Assembly (NCBI GenBank): GCA_017631055.1
Contig: JAGBTZ010000049.1
Coordinates: 1 to 64,000 of the forward strand
Direction: 5' to 3'
DNA from: Alistipes sp.
GTDB lineage: Bacteria; Bacteroidota; Bacteroidia; Bacteroidales; Rikenellaceae
DNA: 64,000 nt
Shown: one piece after another, positions 17,730-25,314 of the stretch
Position numbering within the stretch: position 1 is the stretch's first letter
Layout of the letters: each line of letters opens with the position of its first letter
The notes under the pieces: generated by a model
Told to the model about the DNA's origin: nothing
The model's database searches: none
Seen by the model: the letters and a program-made list of their open reading frames with translations, nothing else
Made by a program: the position numbers and the translations under genes

Positions 17730-19103
17730 ATGAGAAAAATCTTTTCGACCATTATAATCCTCACAGCGAGTGTAGTCCTCTCGGGCTGCTCGATTTACGG
17801 CCGTTATTCGCGCCCCGAGGATATCTCGACCGATAATCTGTTCGGCGAAAATGTGACTACGACAGACACTATCACCATAGCCCATATTCCGTGGCGTGAG
17901 TTCTTTACCGATGTCAAGTTGCAGAACCTTATTGAGGAGGGCTTGCAGAATAACTCCGACTTGCGTGTGGCAACGCTTCGTATCGAAGAGGCTAATGCGG
18001 CATTGCGTACAGCTCGCCTGTCGTACATCCCTTCGTTCTCGTTCTCGCCAAGTGGAACGCTCTCATTGGGCGACAATTTCCACTCGTTGAGCAGCAGCTA
18101 TAAAGTGCCGATTGATATCAGTTGGGAGTTGGACCTCGCGGGTCGCCTCTTCAATAAGAAGCATAAGGCAAAGGTGGCATACGAGCAGAGCCTTGTAAAC
18201 CGCCGTGCTGTGCAGACTCGTCTGGTGGCATCCATCGCCAATCAATACTACACGCTGCTGATGCTCGATAGCCAATTGGCTATCTCTCGCACTACGGCAG
18301 CCAACTGGAAGGAGAATGTTCGCATTATGCGTGCGATGATGGAGGCCGGTATGACCAATAAGGCATCGGTGTCGCAGACCGAGGCTAACAGCTATGCTAT
18401 CGAGGCTTCGCTCTTCGATCTCGAGCGCCAAATCCGCGAAGTGGAGAATGCTCTCTCGTTGCTGCTCGGCTCTACACCCCGCGCTATCGTTCGTGGAACG
18501 CTCGATGAGCAGACTACACGAGTGGATTTTTCGGTAGGTGTGCCGGCGCAGTTGCTTGCTAATCGCCCCGATGTGCGTGTTGCCGAACTCAATCTTGCAA
18601 TGGCTCATTATACGACAAATCTGGCGCGTTCGGCCTTCTATCCGCAGATTAACCTCGGAGGTACGCTTGGCTGGCAGGGCTCGGGTGCATCGTTGGCTAA
18701 CCCCGGTGAGTTCTTGCTCTCGTTGGTGGGCTCGCTCGTGCAACCGATATTCAAGGCCGGTGCCAATCGTGCTCAACTCCAGATTGCCAAATCGCAACAG
18801 GAGCAGGCGAAGATTGCCTTTGTGCAGACTCTGCTTAATGCCGGAGGCGAGGTTAATGATGCTTTGATGCAGTTCCAGACGGCTCTCAATAAGACCGATG
18901 TGCGTAAACGCCAGATTGAGGCTTTAGAGTCGGCAGTGGAGTCGACCCAACTGCTTATGCGCCACGGAGATGCTACATATCTGGAGGTGCTCACGGCTCA
19001 ACAAAATCTGCTCTCGGCGCAGTTGAAACAGATTTCTGACCGCTTCGAGGGTATCCAGGGTGTGGTTAATCTATATCAAGCACTTGGAGGTGGAGTAGAA
19101 TAA
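17730..19103 (+). CDS. TolC-like outer-membrane factor lipoprotein (NodT family)
   Basis: A 457-residue outer-membrane efflux channel. The signal peptide ends in a lipobox VVLSGC (Cys20), so it is a lipoprotein of the NodT/OprM type. Two OEP repeats are visible as long Ala/Gln-rich helices (about residues 60-240 and 265-455), with the typical YxxLLMLDSQLAI and FYPQINLGGTLGWQGSG segments. It starts 2 bp after the permease stop and completes the tripartite pump. The 3' end is followed after 4 bp by a 124-bp structured repeat (19108-19231), so transcription probably continues into that element. Confidence 0.94.
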   Translation: MRKIFSTIIILTASVVLSGCSIYGRYSRPEDISTDNLFGENVTTTDTITIAHIPWREFFTDVKLQNLIEEGLQNNSDLRVATLRIEEANAALRTARLSYIPSFSFSPSGTLSLGDNFHSLSSSYKVPIDISWELDLAGRLFNKKHKAKVAYEQSLVNRRAVQTRLVASIANQYYTLLMLDSQLAISRTTAANWKENVRIMRAMMEAGMTNKASVSQTEANSYAIEASLFDLERQIREVENALSLLLGSTPRAIVRGTLDEQTTRVDFSVGVPAQLLANRPDVRVAELNLAMAHYTTNLARSAFYPQINLGGTLGWQGSGASLANPGEFLLSLVGSLVQPIFKAGANRAQLQIAKSQQEQAKIAFVQTLLNAGGEVNDALMQFQTALNKTDVRKRQIEALESAVESTQLLMRHGDATYLEVLTAQQNLLSAQLKQISDRFEGIQGVVNLYQALGGGVE

Positions 19104-19107
19104 CCAA

Positions 19108-19231
19108 AAGAGAGTGAATAAAAAGTGTATTTTGTCGTTACACTTGCCCTCAAAATGCTCATTTACACTTAGTAAACTCCGCTTTTTCGGGCTTCGCAAG
19201 CCTAAAACTACATCTTTTTATTCACTCTCTT
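19108..19231 (+). repeat. 124-bp structured element, copy A
   Basis: Outer arms AAGAGAGTGAATAAAAAG (19108-19125) and its exact complement at 19214-19231 enclose an 88-bp interior. A second pairing of 8 bp (TGTATTTT, 19126-19133, with 19204-19212) extends the stem with one-base bulges. The core holds CCTCAAAATGCTCA, an inner hairpin TTTAC-acttA-GTAAA, then CTCCGCTTTTTCGG and TTCGCAAGCC. Copy B at 49888-50011 has the same total and interior lengths and the same core, but unrelated arms that also self-pair. No ORF is conserved. Possible identities: structured RNA or a 3'-end processing signal, or a non-autonomous mobile repeat. Confidence 0.85.
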
Positions 19232-19266
19232 AAGAAATAGGGCTGAATAAGTTTCATTTTAAGTGA

Positions 19267-19297
19267 CCCCAAAAGTTTTTTATCTAAACTTTTGGGG
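19267..19297. terminator. Bidirectional hairpin between efflux operon and lipocalin
   Basis: CCCCAAAAGTTT (19267-19278) and AAACTTTTGGGG (19286-19297) form a perfect 12-bp stem with a 7-nt loop. It lies between convergent units (efflux operon on +, lipocalin on -). T-rich sequence lies within the stem; no long T tract follows on either side. Confidence 0.65.
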
Positions 19298-19305
19298 TTG
19301 CTAAT

Positions 19306-19319
19306 AGCCATTGGCCATT
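19306..19319 (+). repeat. Heptamer array, RGCCATT type (array 2)
   Basis: Two full units, AGCCATT and GGCCATT, preceded by a degraded GCTAAT. It runs directly into the C9-A10 tract at 19321. Confidence 0.75.
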
Positions 19320-19320
19320 A

Positions 19321-19339
19321 CCCCCCCCCAAAAAAAAAA
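19321..19339 (+). repeat. C9-A10 homopolymer tract
   Basis: Nine C followed by ten A, ending exactly at the stop codon of the lipocalin gene (TAA on the minus strand, 19340-19342). A comparable C9 and A-rich run lies at 50186-50204 next to the stop of another minus-strand gene, also downstream of the 124-bp element. It is non-coding, so not an obvious phase-variation switch. Confidence 0.8.
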
Positions 19340-19861
19340 TTATTGCTTGACGTAGATAAGTTTCGATGTGTCGTAGCCTCGCTTGCGGGCAATGTCGAGG
19401 ATGTGGTCGAGGGTTTGCTGTGGCAACTGGGGTGTGCGCGAGAGTATCCAAAGGTAGTCGGGCGTACTGCTACCGACCAGTGACCACTGGTAGTTCTCGT
19501 CGAGGGCGAGGATGTTGTAATCCGAGTAGAAGAACAGGAAGAACGACACTCGCAACTGCCCCGGGGCTTTGCCTGAGTGAGCCTTGCCGTAGGAGGTTTT
19601 ATGTTTGCCTGTGATGCGGTTTATGCCGCTATTCTCGACTGATATTTTGTCTTTGGATATCGGCTTGTAGATGGCTTTGCACTTCTCGAGATTGTGCTCA
19701 AATCGGTGGTCGAAACGTGCAATTTCGTACCATCGGCCCATATATCGGTCGATATCGAGATTTGAGATTGTCGAGTAGTCGATGTTGCCCTTCTGTGTGG
19801 TGCACCCAACACCCGTGGCCAGGAGTGCTGCGCACAATAACCCAAAATAACTCTTTTTCAT
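19340..19861 (-). CDS. Lipocalin-family lipoprotein (Blc-like)
   Basis: A 173-residue lipoprotein: the signal peptide ends at a lipobox ATGVGC (Cys20), and the rest is a bacterial lipocalin. The GxW signature is in YMGRWYEIARFDHRFEHNL. Later strands include TGKHKTSYGKAHSGKAPGQL and a typical C-terminal segment YLWILSRTPQLPQQTLDHIL. Relatives such as E. coli Blc bind fatty acids or lysophospholipids at the outer membrane and are often stress-induced. It follows the TonB receptor on the same strand after 96 bp, but a hairpin (19896-19929) separates them, so cotranscription is uncertain. Confidence 0.92.
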   Translation of the reverse strand: MKKSYFGLLCAALLATGVGCTTQKGNIDYSTISNLDIDRYMGRWYEIARFDHRFEHNLEKCKAIYKPISKDKISVENSGINRITGKHKTSYGKAHSGKAPGQLRVSFFLFFYSDYNILALDENYQWSLVGSSTPDYLWILSRTPQLPQQTLDHILDIARKRGYDTSKLIYVKQ

Positions 19862-19895
19862 ACATCTGCATTTTAGTTTAGGAGTTATTATGCAA

Positions 19896-19929
19896 ATAGC
19901 CTGCCCAACTTGAAAGTCGGACAGGCTAT
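19896..19929 (-). terminator. Hairpin after the TonB-dependent receptor
   Basis: On the minus strand ATAGCCTGTCC and GGGCAGGCTAT (19929-19919 and 19906-19896) form an 11-bp stem with one G-U pair, followed by TTTGCA. It lies between the receptor stop and the lipocalin start. Confidence 0.6.
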
Positions 19930-19957
19930 GTGTGTAGCAGCGTAAACTCCTCTCGGC

Positions 19958-22366
19958 TTACATCGTGAGTTTAACTCCGACAAATACCGAACGAGGCAGC
20001 GAGGGACCGTAAATATATCCCGAGTCGCGCGATGCGCCGCGGTCGAAGTCTCTCTGGTAAGAGTTGAGGATGTTGTGTACGCCGGCATTGATTTGCAGAC
20101 CTATATTCTGCCAGATGTTGAACTTGTAGGAGAACTTCAAACCCAGGTCAAAGAATGATTGGGTGTGCTCCACTCTGTCGTTCTCGAGAATTGAGCCATC
20201 GGGCAACATTCCACCCGCAGCGTGTTGCATATACATACGACCCATATAGTTACCTGTGAGGTCGATTTTAAAGTCGCGCACAGGCTGGGTGGTGAGTACG
20301 AAGTATCCGTATACGTTCGGCGAGCGGAACATATTGGTCACTGCGGGAGCGGTGTCGCTCCACTGCTCGGGTTGTGTGTATTTGCTGCGCTGGAGAGTTA
20401 CGCCCGCAGCCACATCTACCCACGGCATATACGAAACCTTGCCTTCGATGTTGATTCCCATAACCGTTGCACCCGAGCCGTTGTAACGCTCATACATTCG
20501 AGCTCCATCGTGGATGTCGTAGACTCCATCCTTGCCCGGGATGGGAACGATGCTTGTGCCGAGGTCGCTGCCGGCATAGTCACGCAGAGCGAATACGTCA
20601 TTAAGCTTGGTGTAAAAGCCCTCGACAAGCAGGTTGGTCTGCACTCGGTCAAAGGTTTTGTATAGGTCGCCCGAAATGGTGAATGTGTGCGAACGCTCCT
20701 CCCGAAGATCTTCGGCCAGACGGATGCGGGTGCGCTCTCCGCCCACGATGAGGATGTGCAAATCCTCGTCAAAGGCTTGCGGAGCGCGAAATCCCGAGCC
20801 GTAGGTTGCTCGCAGATTTATGTTGTGGGTGGGGTTGTAGCGCAATGTTACGCGAGGTGAGGGTATGCAGAGGAACTTCTTGCTGCTGGCGCTATACCAA
20901 TTATCCAAACGGCCTCCGGCAAGAAATCCCCACTTGTCGAACTTGAACTCACCCTGAGCCAATACACTCGCATTGTGGATGTGCTGCTTGGTGCGCATAC
21001 TCTCGTATCCCTGCTCACCGGCATAACCGATAGGGTCATCGTAGAGGTAGTCGTAATTGTACTCAATGCCGGTCGTCAGCTCAAAGAACTTGATGCGGTA
21101 GAGGTACTGGCCTCCGGCTACGGCCGTAACTCCCTTGGTCTTGCCGTATGCCAATTCGTTCATCTCGGCTCCGTAATAGCTGTCGCGATTGGTCGACTGC
21201 GCCGATGTGAAGACACTGTAACGGTGGTGAGTATCCTTTGAGGTGCCCTCGAAGGTCAGGCCTCCGCTATTGATGAGGTGGTCGGTGGTCTCGGCAATCC
21301 ACGCCTCGTGGGGTGGGCGGTCGAGTTGGTCACCGCCACGGCGATACTCGTTTGTGGCGTGATAGTCGAGAGAGAGTTTGCTGTATGCGCTGGTCTTGAT
21401 ATAGGCCTGTGTACCTATGGTCTGCGACTTGATGGTCGGGATTTCGACAAATCCATCGCCATCGTGGTCGTAGGCATCGCGCAGACGGCTCTGACCATAA
21501 ATCGTAATTCCAGCCTTGCGGTCATCTGTTACGAGCGAGGCGTTGAGCGTAGTGTTGTTGTCGAGGGCTCCGGTGCAGCCGAGCGATGTGAGTGTATGCG
21601 AGAGTTCGCCCGAGTTGCGCAACGGCTCCTTGGTGATGATGTTGACCGTGCCACCGATTGCCGATGAGCCGAAGAGTGCCGAGCCGCCACCTCTGACGAC
21701 CTCCACTCGCTCGACCATATTGGTCGGGATATGCTCCAATCCGTAGACACCTGCCAATGCCGAGAATATGGGGCGTGAGTTGATGAGAATTTGCGAATAC
21801 TGGCCATCCAAGCCGTTGATTCTCACTTGTGCAAAACCGCAATTCTGGCACGAATTCTCGACACGAACACCCGGCTGGAACGACAATCCCTCAGCGAGTG
21901 TCGGAGCCGAAACCTTGTCGAAAATCTCGGGAACTACGATGTTGACGAGCGAAGGCGCTTCGCGGCGTGTGGTCTCGTTGCGGTTGGCCGAGACGACCAC
22001 TGCATCGAGCGAAACTTGCGACTCGGTGGTCTCGAAGTTGAGCAAGATGTCCGAGCCACACTCCACCTCAATCTCCTTGGTCTGATTGGCGTAACCAATG
22101 GCCGAAACCGATACCTTGAACCTTCCTACAGGAACGTGATATAGCGTATAATGGCCTGTGGCATCGGTTGTTGTGCCGATGGTGGTGTTGTCGATGGTGA
22201 CGGTAATGTAGGGGATATGTGTCTGCGTTTTGGTGTCGATGACGTGCCCGTGAATTGTGGCTTCGCACTTCTCGCCTACGGCATGGTTGTGGTTGTCGGG
22301 GCTCTGCGCAACAGCCGATATGCACGCAAATAATGTGATTATTGCAGTTGAAAATACTCTTTTCAT
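19958..22366 (-). CDS. TonB-dependent receptor with CxxC plug motif
   Basis: An 802-residue outer-membrane active transporter. A signal peptide (cleavage after CISAVAQ) leads into a His-containing stretch (SPDNHNHAVGEKCEATIHGH), a carboxypeptidase-regulatory-like domain at about 33-112, a TonB box near LDAVVVSANRNE (120-131) and a plug domain. The plug contains CQNC at residues 173-176 (ENSCQNCGFAQVRINGLDG) and the usual VERVEVVRGGGSALFGSSAI. A 22-strand barrel follows, ending in Leu-Thr-Met. The start at 22366 is set by the signal peptide; an upstream extension is less likely. The His-rich upstream partner suggests a metal or metal-complex substrate (inference). The energising ExbB/ExbD/TonB set is at 29916-31711. 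Confidence 0.93.
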   Translation of the reverse strand: MKRVFSTAIITLFACISAVAQSPDNHNHAVGEKCEATIHGHVIDTKTQTHIPYITVTIDNTTIGTTTDATGHYTLYHVPVGRFKVSVSAIGYANQTKEIEVECGSDILLNFETTESQVSLDAVVVSANRNETTRREAPSLVNIVVPEIFDKVSAPTLAEGLSFQPGVRVENSCQNCGFAQVRINGLDGQYSQILINSRPIFSALAGVYGLEHIPTNMVERVEVVRGGGSALFGSSAIGGTVNIITKEPLRNSGELSHTLTSLGCTGALDNNTTLNASLVTDDRKAGITIYGQSRLRDAYDHDGDGFVEIPTIKSQTIGTQAYIKTSAYSKLSLDYHATNEYRRGGDQLDRPPHEAWIAETTDHLINSGGLTFEGTSKDTHHRYSVFTSAQSTNRDSYYGAEMNELAYGKTKGVTAVAGGQYLYRIKFFELTTGIEYNYDYLYDDPIGYAGEQGYESMRTKQHIHNASVLAQGEFKFDKWGFLAGGRLDNWYSASSKKFLCIPSPRVTLRYNPTHNINLRATYGSGFRAPQAFDEDLHILIVGGERTRIRLAEDLREERSHTFTISGDLYKTFDRVQTNLLVEGFYTKLNDVFALRDYAGSDLGTSIVPIPGKDGVYDIHDGARMYERYNGSGATVMGINIEGKVSYMPWVDVAAGVTLQRSKYTQPEQWSDTAPAVTNMFRSPNVYGYFVLTTQPVRDFKIDLTGNYMGRMYMQHAAGGMLPDGSILENDRVEHTQSFFDLGLKFSYKFNIWQNIGLQINAGVHNILNSYQRDFDRGASRDSGYIYGPSLPRSVFVGVKLTM

Positions 22367-22482
22367 TAGTGATTTTACTCTTTGTATAATATATATGTGT
22401 ATAAATGTTGTCCTGAAATCGACAGCGACAACCGAGCACAATTACCTCGTTTGAAGTGGAGTGTGCTCAATAAACCGATAGA

Positions 22483-22827
22483 TTATAAAAGAGTGGCGGG
22501 AGGTGCTCTTAATGAGTGAGTTGCGTGAGGCGCAATAGTGACCTGCTCGGTCAGATTTGTTGTAATTTCGGATTTGAAACCATAACTCTTGCACAGTGCG
22601 ACCCCTGTTGTAGCCGCCAATGCGAGGAACATCGCCAAGAAGGAGATGGCCTGCATCTGCGAAGATGTATGGTTGTGTGATGAGCCGGCAAATGGGTGGG
22701 AGTGCATAACCCTCTCGCCCTCCACAAAGTGCTCGTGCGAGAAGAGAGTGACACTCGACCAATACCACAAAAATAGTGTTAGAAGCAGTGATCCGATAAG
22801 TGCTATTTTGCGCTCTCTGTTTGCCAT
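22483..22827 (-). CDS. Small two-TM His-rich membrane protein
   Basis: Encodes 114 residues with two predicted membrane helices (IALIGSLLLTLFLWYWSSVT at about 7-26 and QAISFLAMFLALAATTGVAL at about 58-77). Between them is a His-rich loop (HEHFVEGERVMHSHPF, then SSHNH) with six His in about 25 residues, fit for binding Zn2+, Cu+ or Ni2+. I do not recognise a named family. It lies 116 bp upstream of the TonB receptor on the same strand, and that receptor also has a His-rich N terminus; this supports a shared metal role. A TATTTTTG box at 22836-22843 lies 8 bp before the ATG, predicting an almost leaderless mRNA. Confidence 0.72.
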   Translation of the reverse strand: MANRERKIALIGSLLLTLFLWYWSSVTLFSHEHFVEGERVMHSHPFAGSSHNHTSSQMQAISFLAMFLALAATTGVALCKSYGFKSEITTNLTEQVTIAPHATHSLRAPPATLL

Positions 22828-22835
22828 TTCGACCG

Positions 22836-22843
22836 CAAAAATA
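22836..22843 (-). promoter_or_regulatory. Putative -7 box of the His-rich gene
   Basis: TATTTTTG on the minus strand matches TAnnTTTG and ends 8 bp before the ATG at 22827. A transcript start 4-6 bp downstream would leave a leader of only a few nucleotides. No -33 TTTG at 20 bp is seen. Confidence 0.4.
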
Positions 22844-22944
22844 GTAAAAATGTTAAAATTTTAAGCATAAAATAGGGTGCATTTTCCGAGAAAATTAGTA
22901 TATTTACAATCCCAAATATCGAAAACGGAAACAAACTAACTATT

Positions 22945-24108
22945 ATGAAAAAACTTATTGTGACTCTGAGTGTTGCCTTTGCTGCAATTTCGGCATCGGC
23001 ATATACGCCCAACAAAATCGTTGTGCCTGACGTAGAGGGGTATAAGACCCTTAAGTGTGATTTCCACCTGCATACCGTATTCTCGGATGCTACTGTTTGG
23101 CCTACTACCCGCGTTCAGGAGGCCGTTTGGGAGGGTTTGGATGCTATTGCCATCACCGACCACATCGATACTCGCCATCAGAAGAATGTGAAACTCGGCT
23201 ATTTTAGCAAGGAGAAGTGCAACCGAAATACCTCATTCGAGCTGACTAAGCAGGCGGCTGAGGGTACCGACCTCATCGTAATCCATGGAGGCGAGATTAC
23301 TCGCGAGATGGCTCCGGGTCACTGGAACTGCATCTTCGTCAAGGATAACGAGAAGATTGTCAACGATGCCGAGACCTTTAATGACGACCACGTTAAGGCT
23401 GCCGAGGCGGGTTTGAAGGAGGCTCACGCACAGGGTGCATTCACCTTCTGGAACCACCCGCAGTGGAATAAGCATGCTCCCAACAAGACCAAGTGGTATC
23501 CCGAGCATACCAAATTCCTTAAGGCCGGTTATATGCAGGGCATTGAGGTCTATAATGGCGAGTACTGCCCCGAGGCTCACGAGTGGGCATTGAAGCACAA
23601 CTTGACGATTTTTGCCAATACGGATGGTCACGCTCCGTTCTTCTATGAGATTGATTATCTGCATGGTGAGCACCGCCCTGTGACCTTGGTTTTTGCTAAG
23701 GAGCGTTCGCAGGAGGGTATCCGCGAGGCGCTGGATAATCAGCGCACTGTGGCATTTGCCGAGGGTATGGTTTATGGTCGTGAGGATAATGTTCGTGCTC
23801 TCTACGATGCTTGTGTTAAAATTGTAGACGTTAAGCACACTTGGCGCAGCACCGACATCACTATCGAGAATCGTTCGTCGATTCCGTTACGTTTCTCGAA
23901 GGCTCCGGGCTCGGAGATGTGGAGCTATACTCGCGATTGGGAGGTTGCTCCCAACTCGGTGCAGACAATCAGTGTGAGAGCTCTGCAGAAGGATCATAAG
24001 TATCAGGAAATCACCGCTGAGGAGGTCGTTGTAAACCTTTTTGTCAATACCTATATGGTTGGCCCCAATCAGCCTCTGAAGGTTAAGTATGTAGTGCCTC
24101 GCAAGTAG
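22945..24108 (+). CDS. Secreted PHP-domain phosphoesterase (Sb-PDE-like)
   Basis: A 387-residue exported hydrolase. The signal peptide is MKKLIVTLSVAFAAISASAY. The PHP fold starts at CDFHLHTVFSDA (H41, H43), continues with AIAITDHID, a HGGEIT segment and the late ligand motif FANTDGHA, all typical metal ligands of polymerase/histidinol-phosphatase phosphoesterases. The C-terminal 100 residues resemble the domain found in Sb-PDE-type phosphodiesterases. Most PHP proteins are cytoplasmic; export suggests action on phosphoesters in the periplasm or outside. The substrate is unknown. It is a single gene, divergent from the His-rich gene and ended by the hairpin at 24124-24161. Confidence 0.85.
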   Translation: MKKLIVTLSVAFAAISASAYTPNKIVVPDVEGYKTLKCDFHLHTVFSDATVWPTTRVQEAVWEGLDAIAITDHIDTRHQKNVKLGYFSKEKCNRNTSFELTKQAAEGTDLIVIHGGEITREMAPGHWNCIFVKDNEKIVNDAETFNDDHVKAAEAGLKEAHAQGAFTFWNHPQWNKHAPNKTKWYPEHTKFLKAGYMQGIEVYNGEYCPEAHEWALKHNLTIFANTDGHAPFFYEIDYLHGEHRPVTLVFAKERSQEGIREALDNQRTVAFAEGMVYGREDNVRALYDACVKIVDVKHTWRSTDITIENRSSIPLRFSKAPGSEMWSYTRDWEVAPNSVQTISVRALQKDHKYQEITAEEVVVNLFVNTYMVGPNQPLKVKYVVPRK

Positions 24109-24123
24109 GTCGTTGCTGTATAC

Positions 24124-24161
24124 AAAAACAGGCTCGAATGTAGAAATTCGAGCCTGTTTTT
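24124..24161. terminator. Bidirectional terminator, PHP gene and tsaD
   Basis: AAAAACAGGCTCGAAT (24124-24139) pairs perfectly with ATTCGAGCCTGTTTTT (24146-24161) around a 6-nt loop. T runs occur on both strands, so it can serve both convergent genes. Confidence 0.92.
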
Positions 24162-24174
24162 GTACTATTTATAA

Positions 24175-25200
24175 CTATAAAAGTTCCTCGATGCGGGCTA
24201 CGGGTGCTGTGTCGAGTGACGAAAACTCGCCCTTCTGGTAGCGGAAGTATCCCGCCAGTGCAATCATCGCTGCATTGTCGGTTGTGAACTTGAATTCGGG
24301 TAGGAATGTACGCCATCCGCGCTTGCGACCCTCGGCTTGAATAGCCTCGCGCAAACCCGAGTTTGCCGAAACTCCGCCGGCAATAGCTATATCTTTGATT
24401 TTTAACTCTTTGGCTGCCTTAATTAGCTTGTCGAGCAAGATCTCGATAATGGTCTTTTGCAGCGATGCGCAGAGGTCGGCCTTATTCTGCTCGATAAAGT
24501 CGGGATTTTCGGCCATCGCATCACGCAGAGTGTAGAGGAACGAGGTCTTCAGTCCCGAGAACGAGTAGTCAAAACCCGCAACATGAGGCTTTGCAAAACG
24601 GAAAGCCTCGGGGTTACCCTCGTGGGCAAGTCGGTCGATTACGGGACCTCCGGGATAGGGTAGACCCATCACCTTGGCGCACTTGTCGAAAGCCTCGCCG
24701 GCAGCATCATCAATTGTAGAGCCGATAATCTCCATTTCGTAAGGTGAACGCACGCAAACAATCTGGGAGTGACCTCCACTCACGAGCAGACACAAGAACG
24801 GGAACTCGGGGTGGGGTAACTCTCTGTCGGGCAGGTCGATAAAGTGTGACAGAATATGCCCTTGAAGGTGGTTGACCTCGACCATCGGGATATTGCCGGC
24901 AATGGACAATCCTTTGGTGAACGAAACACCTACCAGGAGCGAGCCGAGCAGACCCGGGCCTCTGGTGTAGGCTATGGCGTCAATCTTGTCGGGCGTGATG
25001 CCGGCCTCCTTCAGGGCGGTATCCACTACGGGGATAATGTTCTGCTGATGAGCGCGTGAGGCGAGTTCGGGGATTACGCCTCCATACTTAACATGCACCG
25101 CCTGCGAGGCAATGACATTCGAGAGAAGGGTGGTGTTGCGAATCACGGCTGCCGAAGTATCGTCACACGAAGATTCGATGCCTAATATGGTAATATCCAT
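24175..25200 (-). CDS. tsaD: tRNA threonylcarbamoyladenosine transferase subunit TsaD
   Basis: Transfers the threonylcarbamoyl group to A37 of ANN-decoding tRNAs, together with TsaB and TsaE. It has 341 residues, the family norm. The ASKHA fold begins with ILGIESSCDDTSAAVI, and the metal-binding His pair is in NHLQGHILSH (H111, H115). GGVSANSGLREAIQ and FTTDNAAMIALAG near the C terminus are also typical. The ATG at 25200 needs no adjustment. It is divergent from tamB, an arrangement I recognise from other Bacteroidales, and shares a 114-bp intergenic region with it. Confidence 0.97.
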   Translation of the reverse strand: MDITILGIESSCDDTSAAVIRNTTLLSNVIASQAVHVKYGGVIPELASRAHQQNIIPVVDTALKEAGITPDKIDAIAYTRGPGLLGSLLVGVSFTKGLSIAGNIPMVEVNHLQGHILSHFIDLPDRELPHPEFPFLCLLVSGGHSQIVCVRSPYEMEIIGSTIDDAAGEAFDKCAKVMGLPYPGGPVIDRLAHEGNPEAFRFAKPHVAGFDYSFSGLKTSFLYTLRDAMAENPDFIEQNKADLCASLQKTIIEILLDKLIKAAKELKIKDIAIAGGVSANSGLREAIQAEGRKRGWRTFLPEFKFTTDNAAMIALAGYFRYQKGEFSSLDTAPVARIEELL

Positions 25201-25236
25201 TTTTGAATGATGTTTTGTGCGGTTTTTGCCTGCAAA

Positions 25237-25269
25237 TTGTAGGTTTTTAATTATAATTTGTTAACTTTG
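25237..25269 (+). promoter_or_regulatory. Putative promoter of tamB
   Basis: TAACTTTG at 25262-25269 matches the -7 consensus. A TTG at 25237-25239 lies 22 bp upstream, slightly wider than the usual 19-21. The predicted start leaves a leader of about 40 nt before the GTG at 25315. Confidence 0.5.
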
Positions 25270-25314
25270 TAAGTTATTATATATAACTTACGGTCAAAAT
25301 TAACTATAACAACT

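Noticed and set aside
19108..19231. Element as a standard insertion-sequence remnant
   Set aside because: No transposase fragment, no shared terminal sequence between copies, and no clear target-site duplication at either copy.
19321..19339. C9-A10 tract as a phase-variable switch of lipocalin
   Set aside because: It lies after the lipocalin stop codon, so length changes would not alter the reading frame. An effect on transcript ends remains possible.
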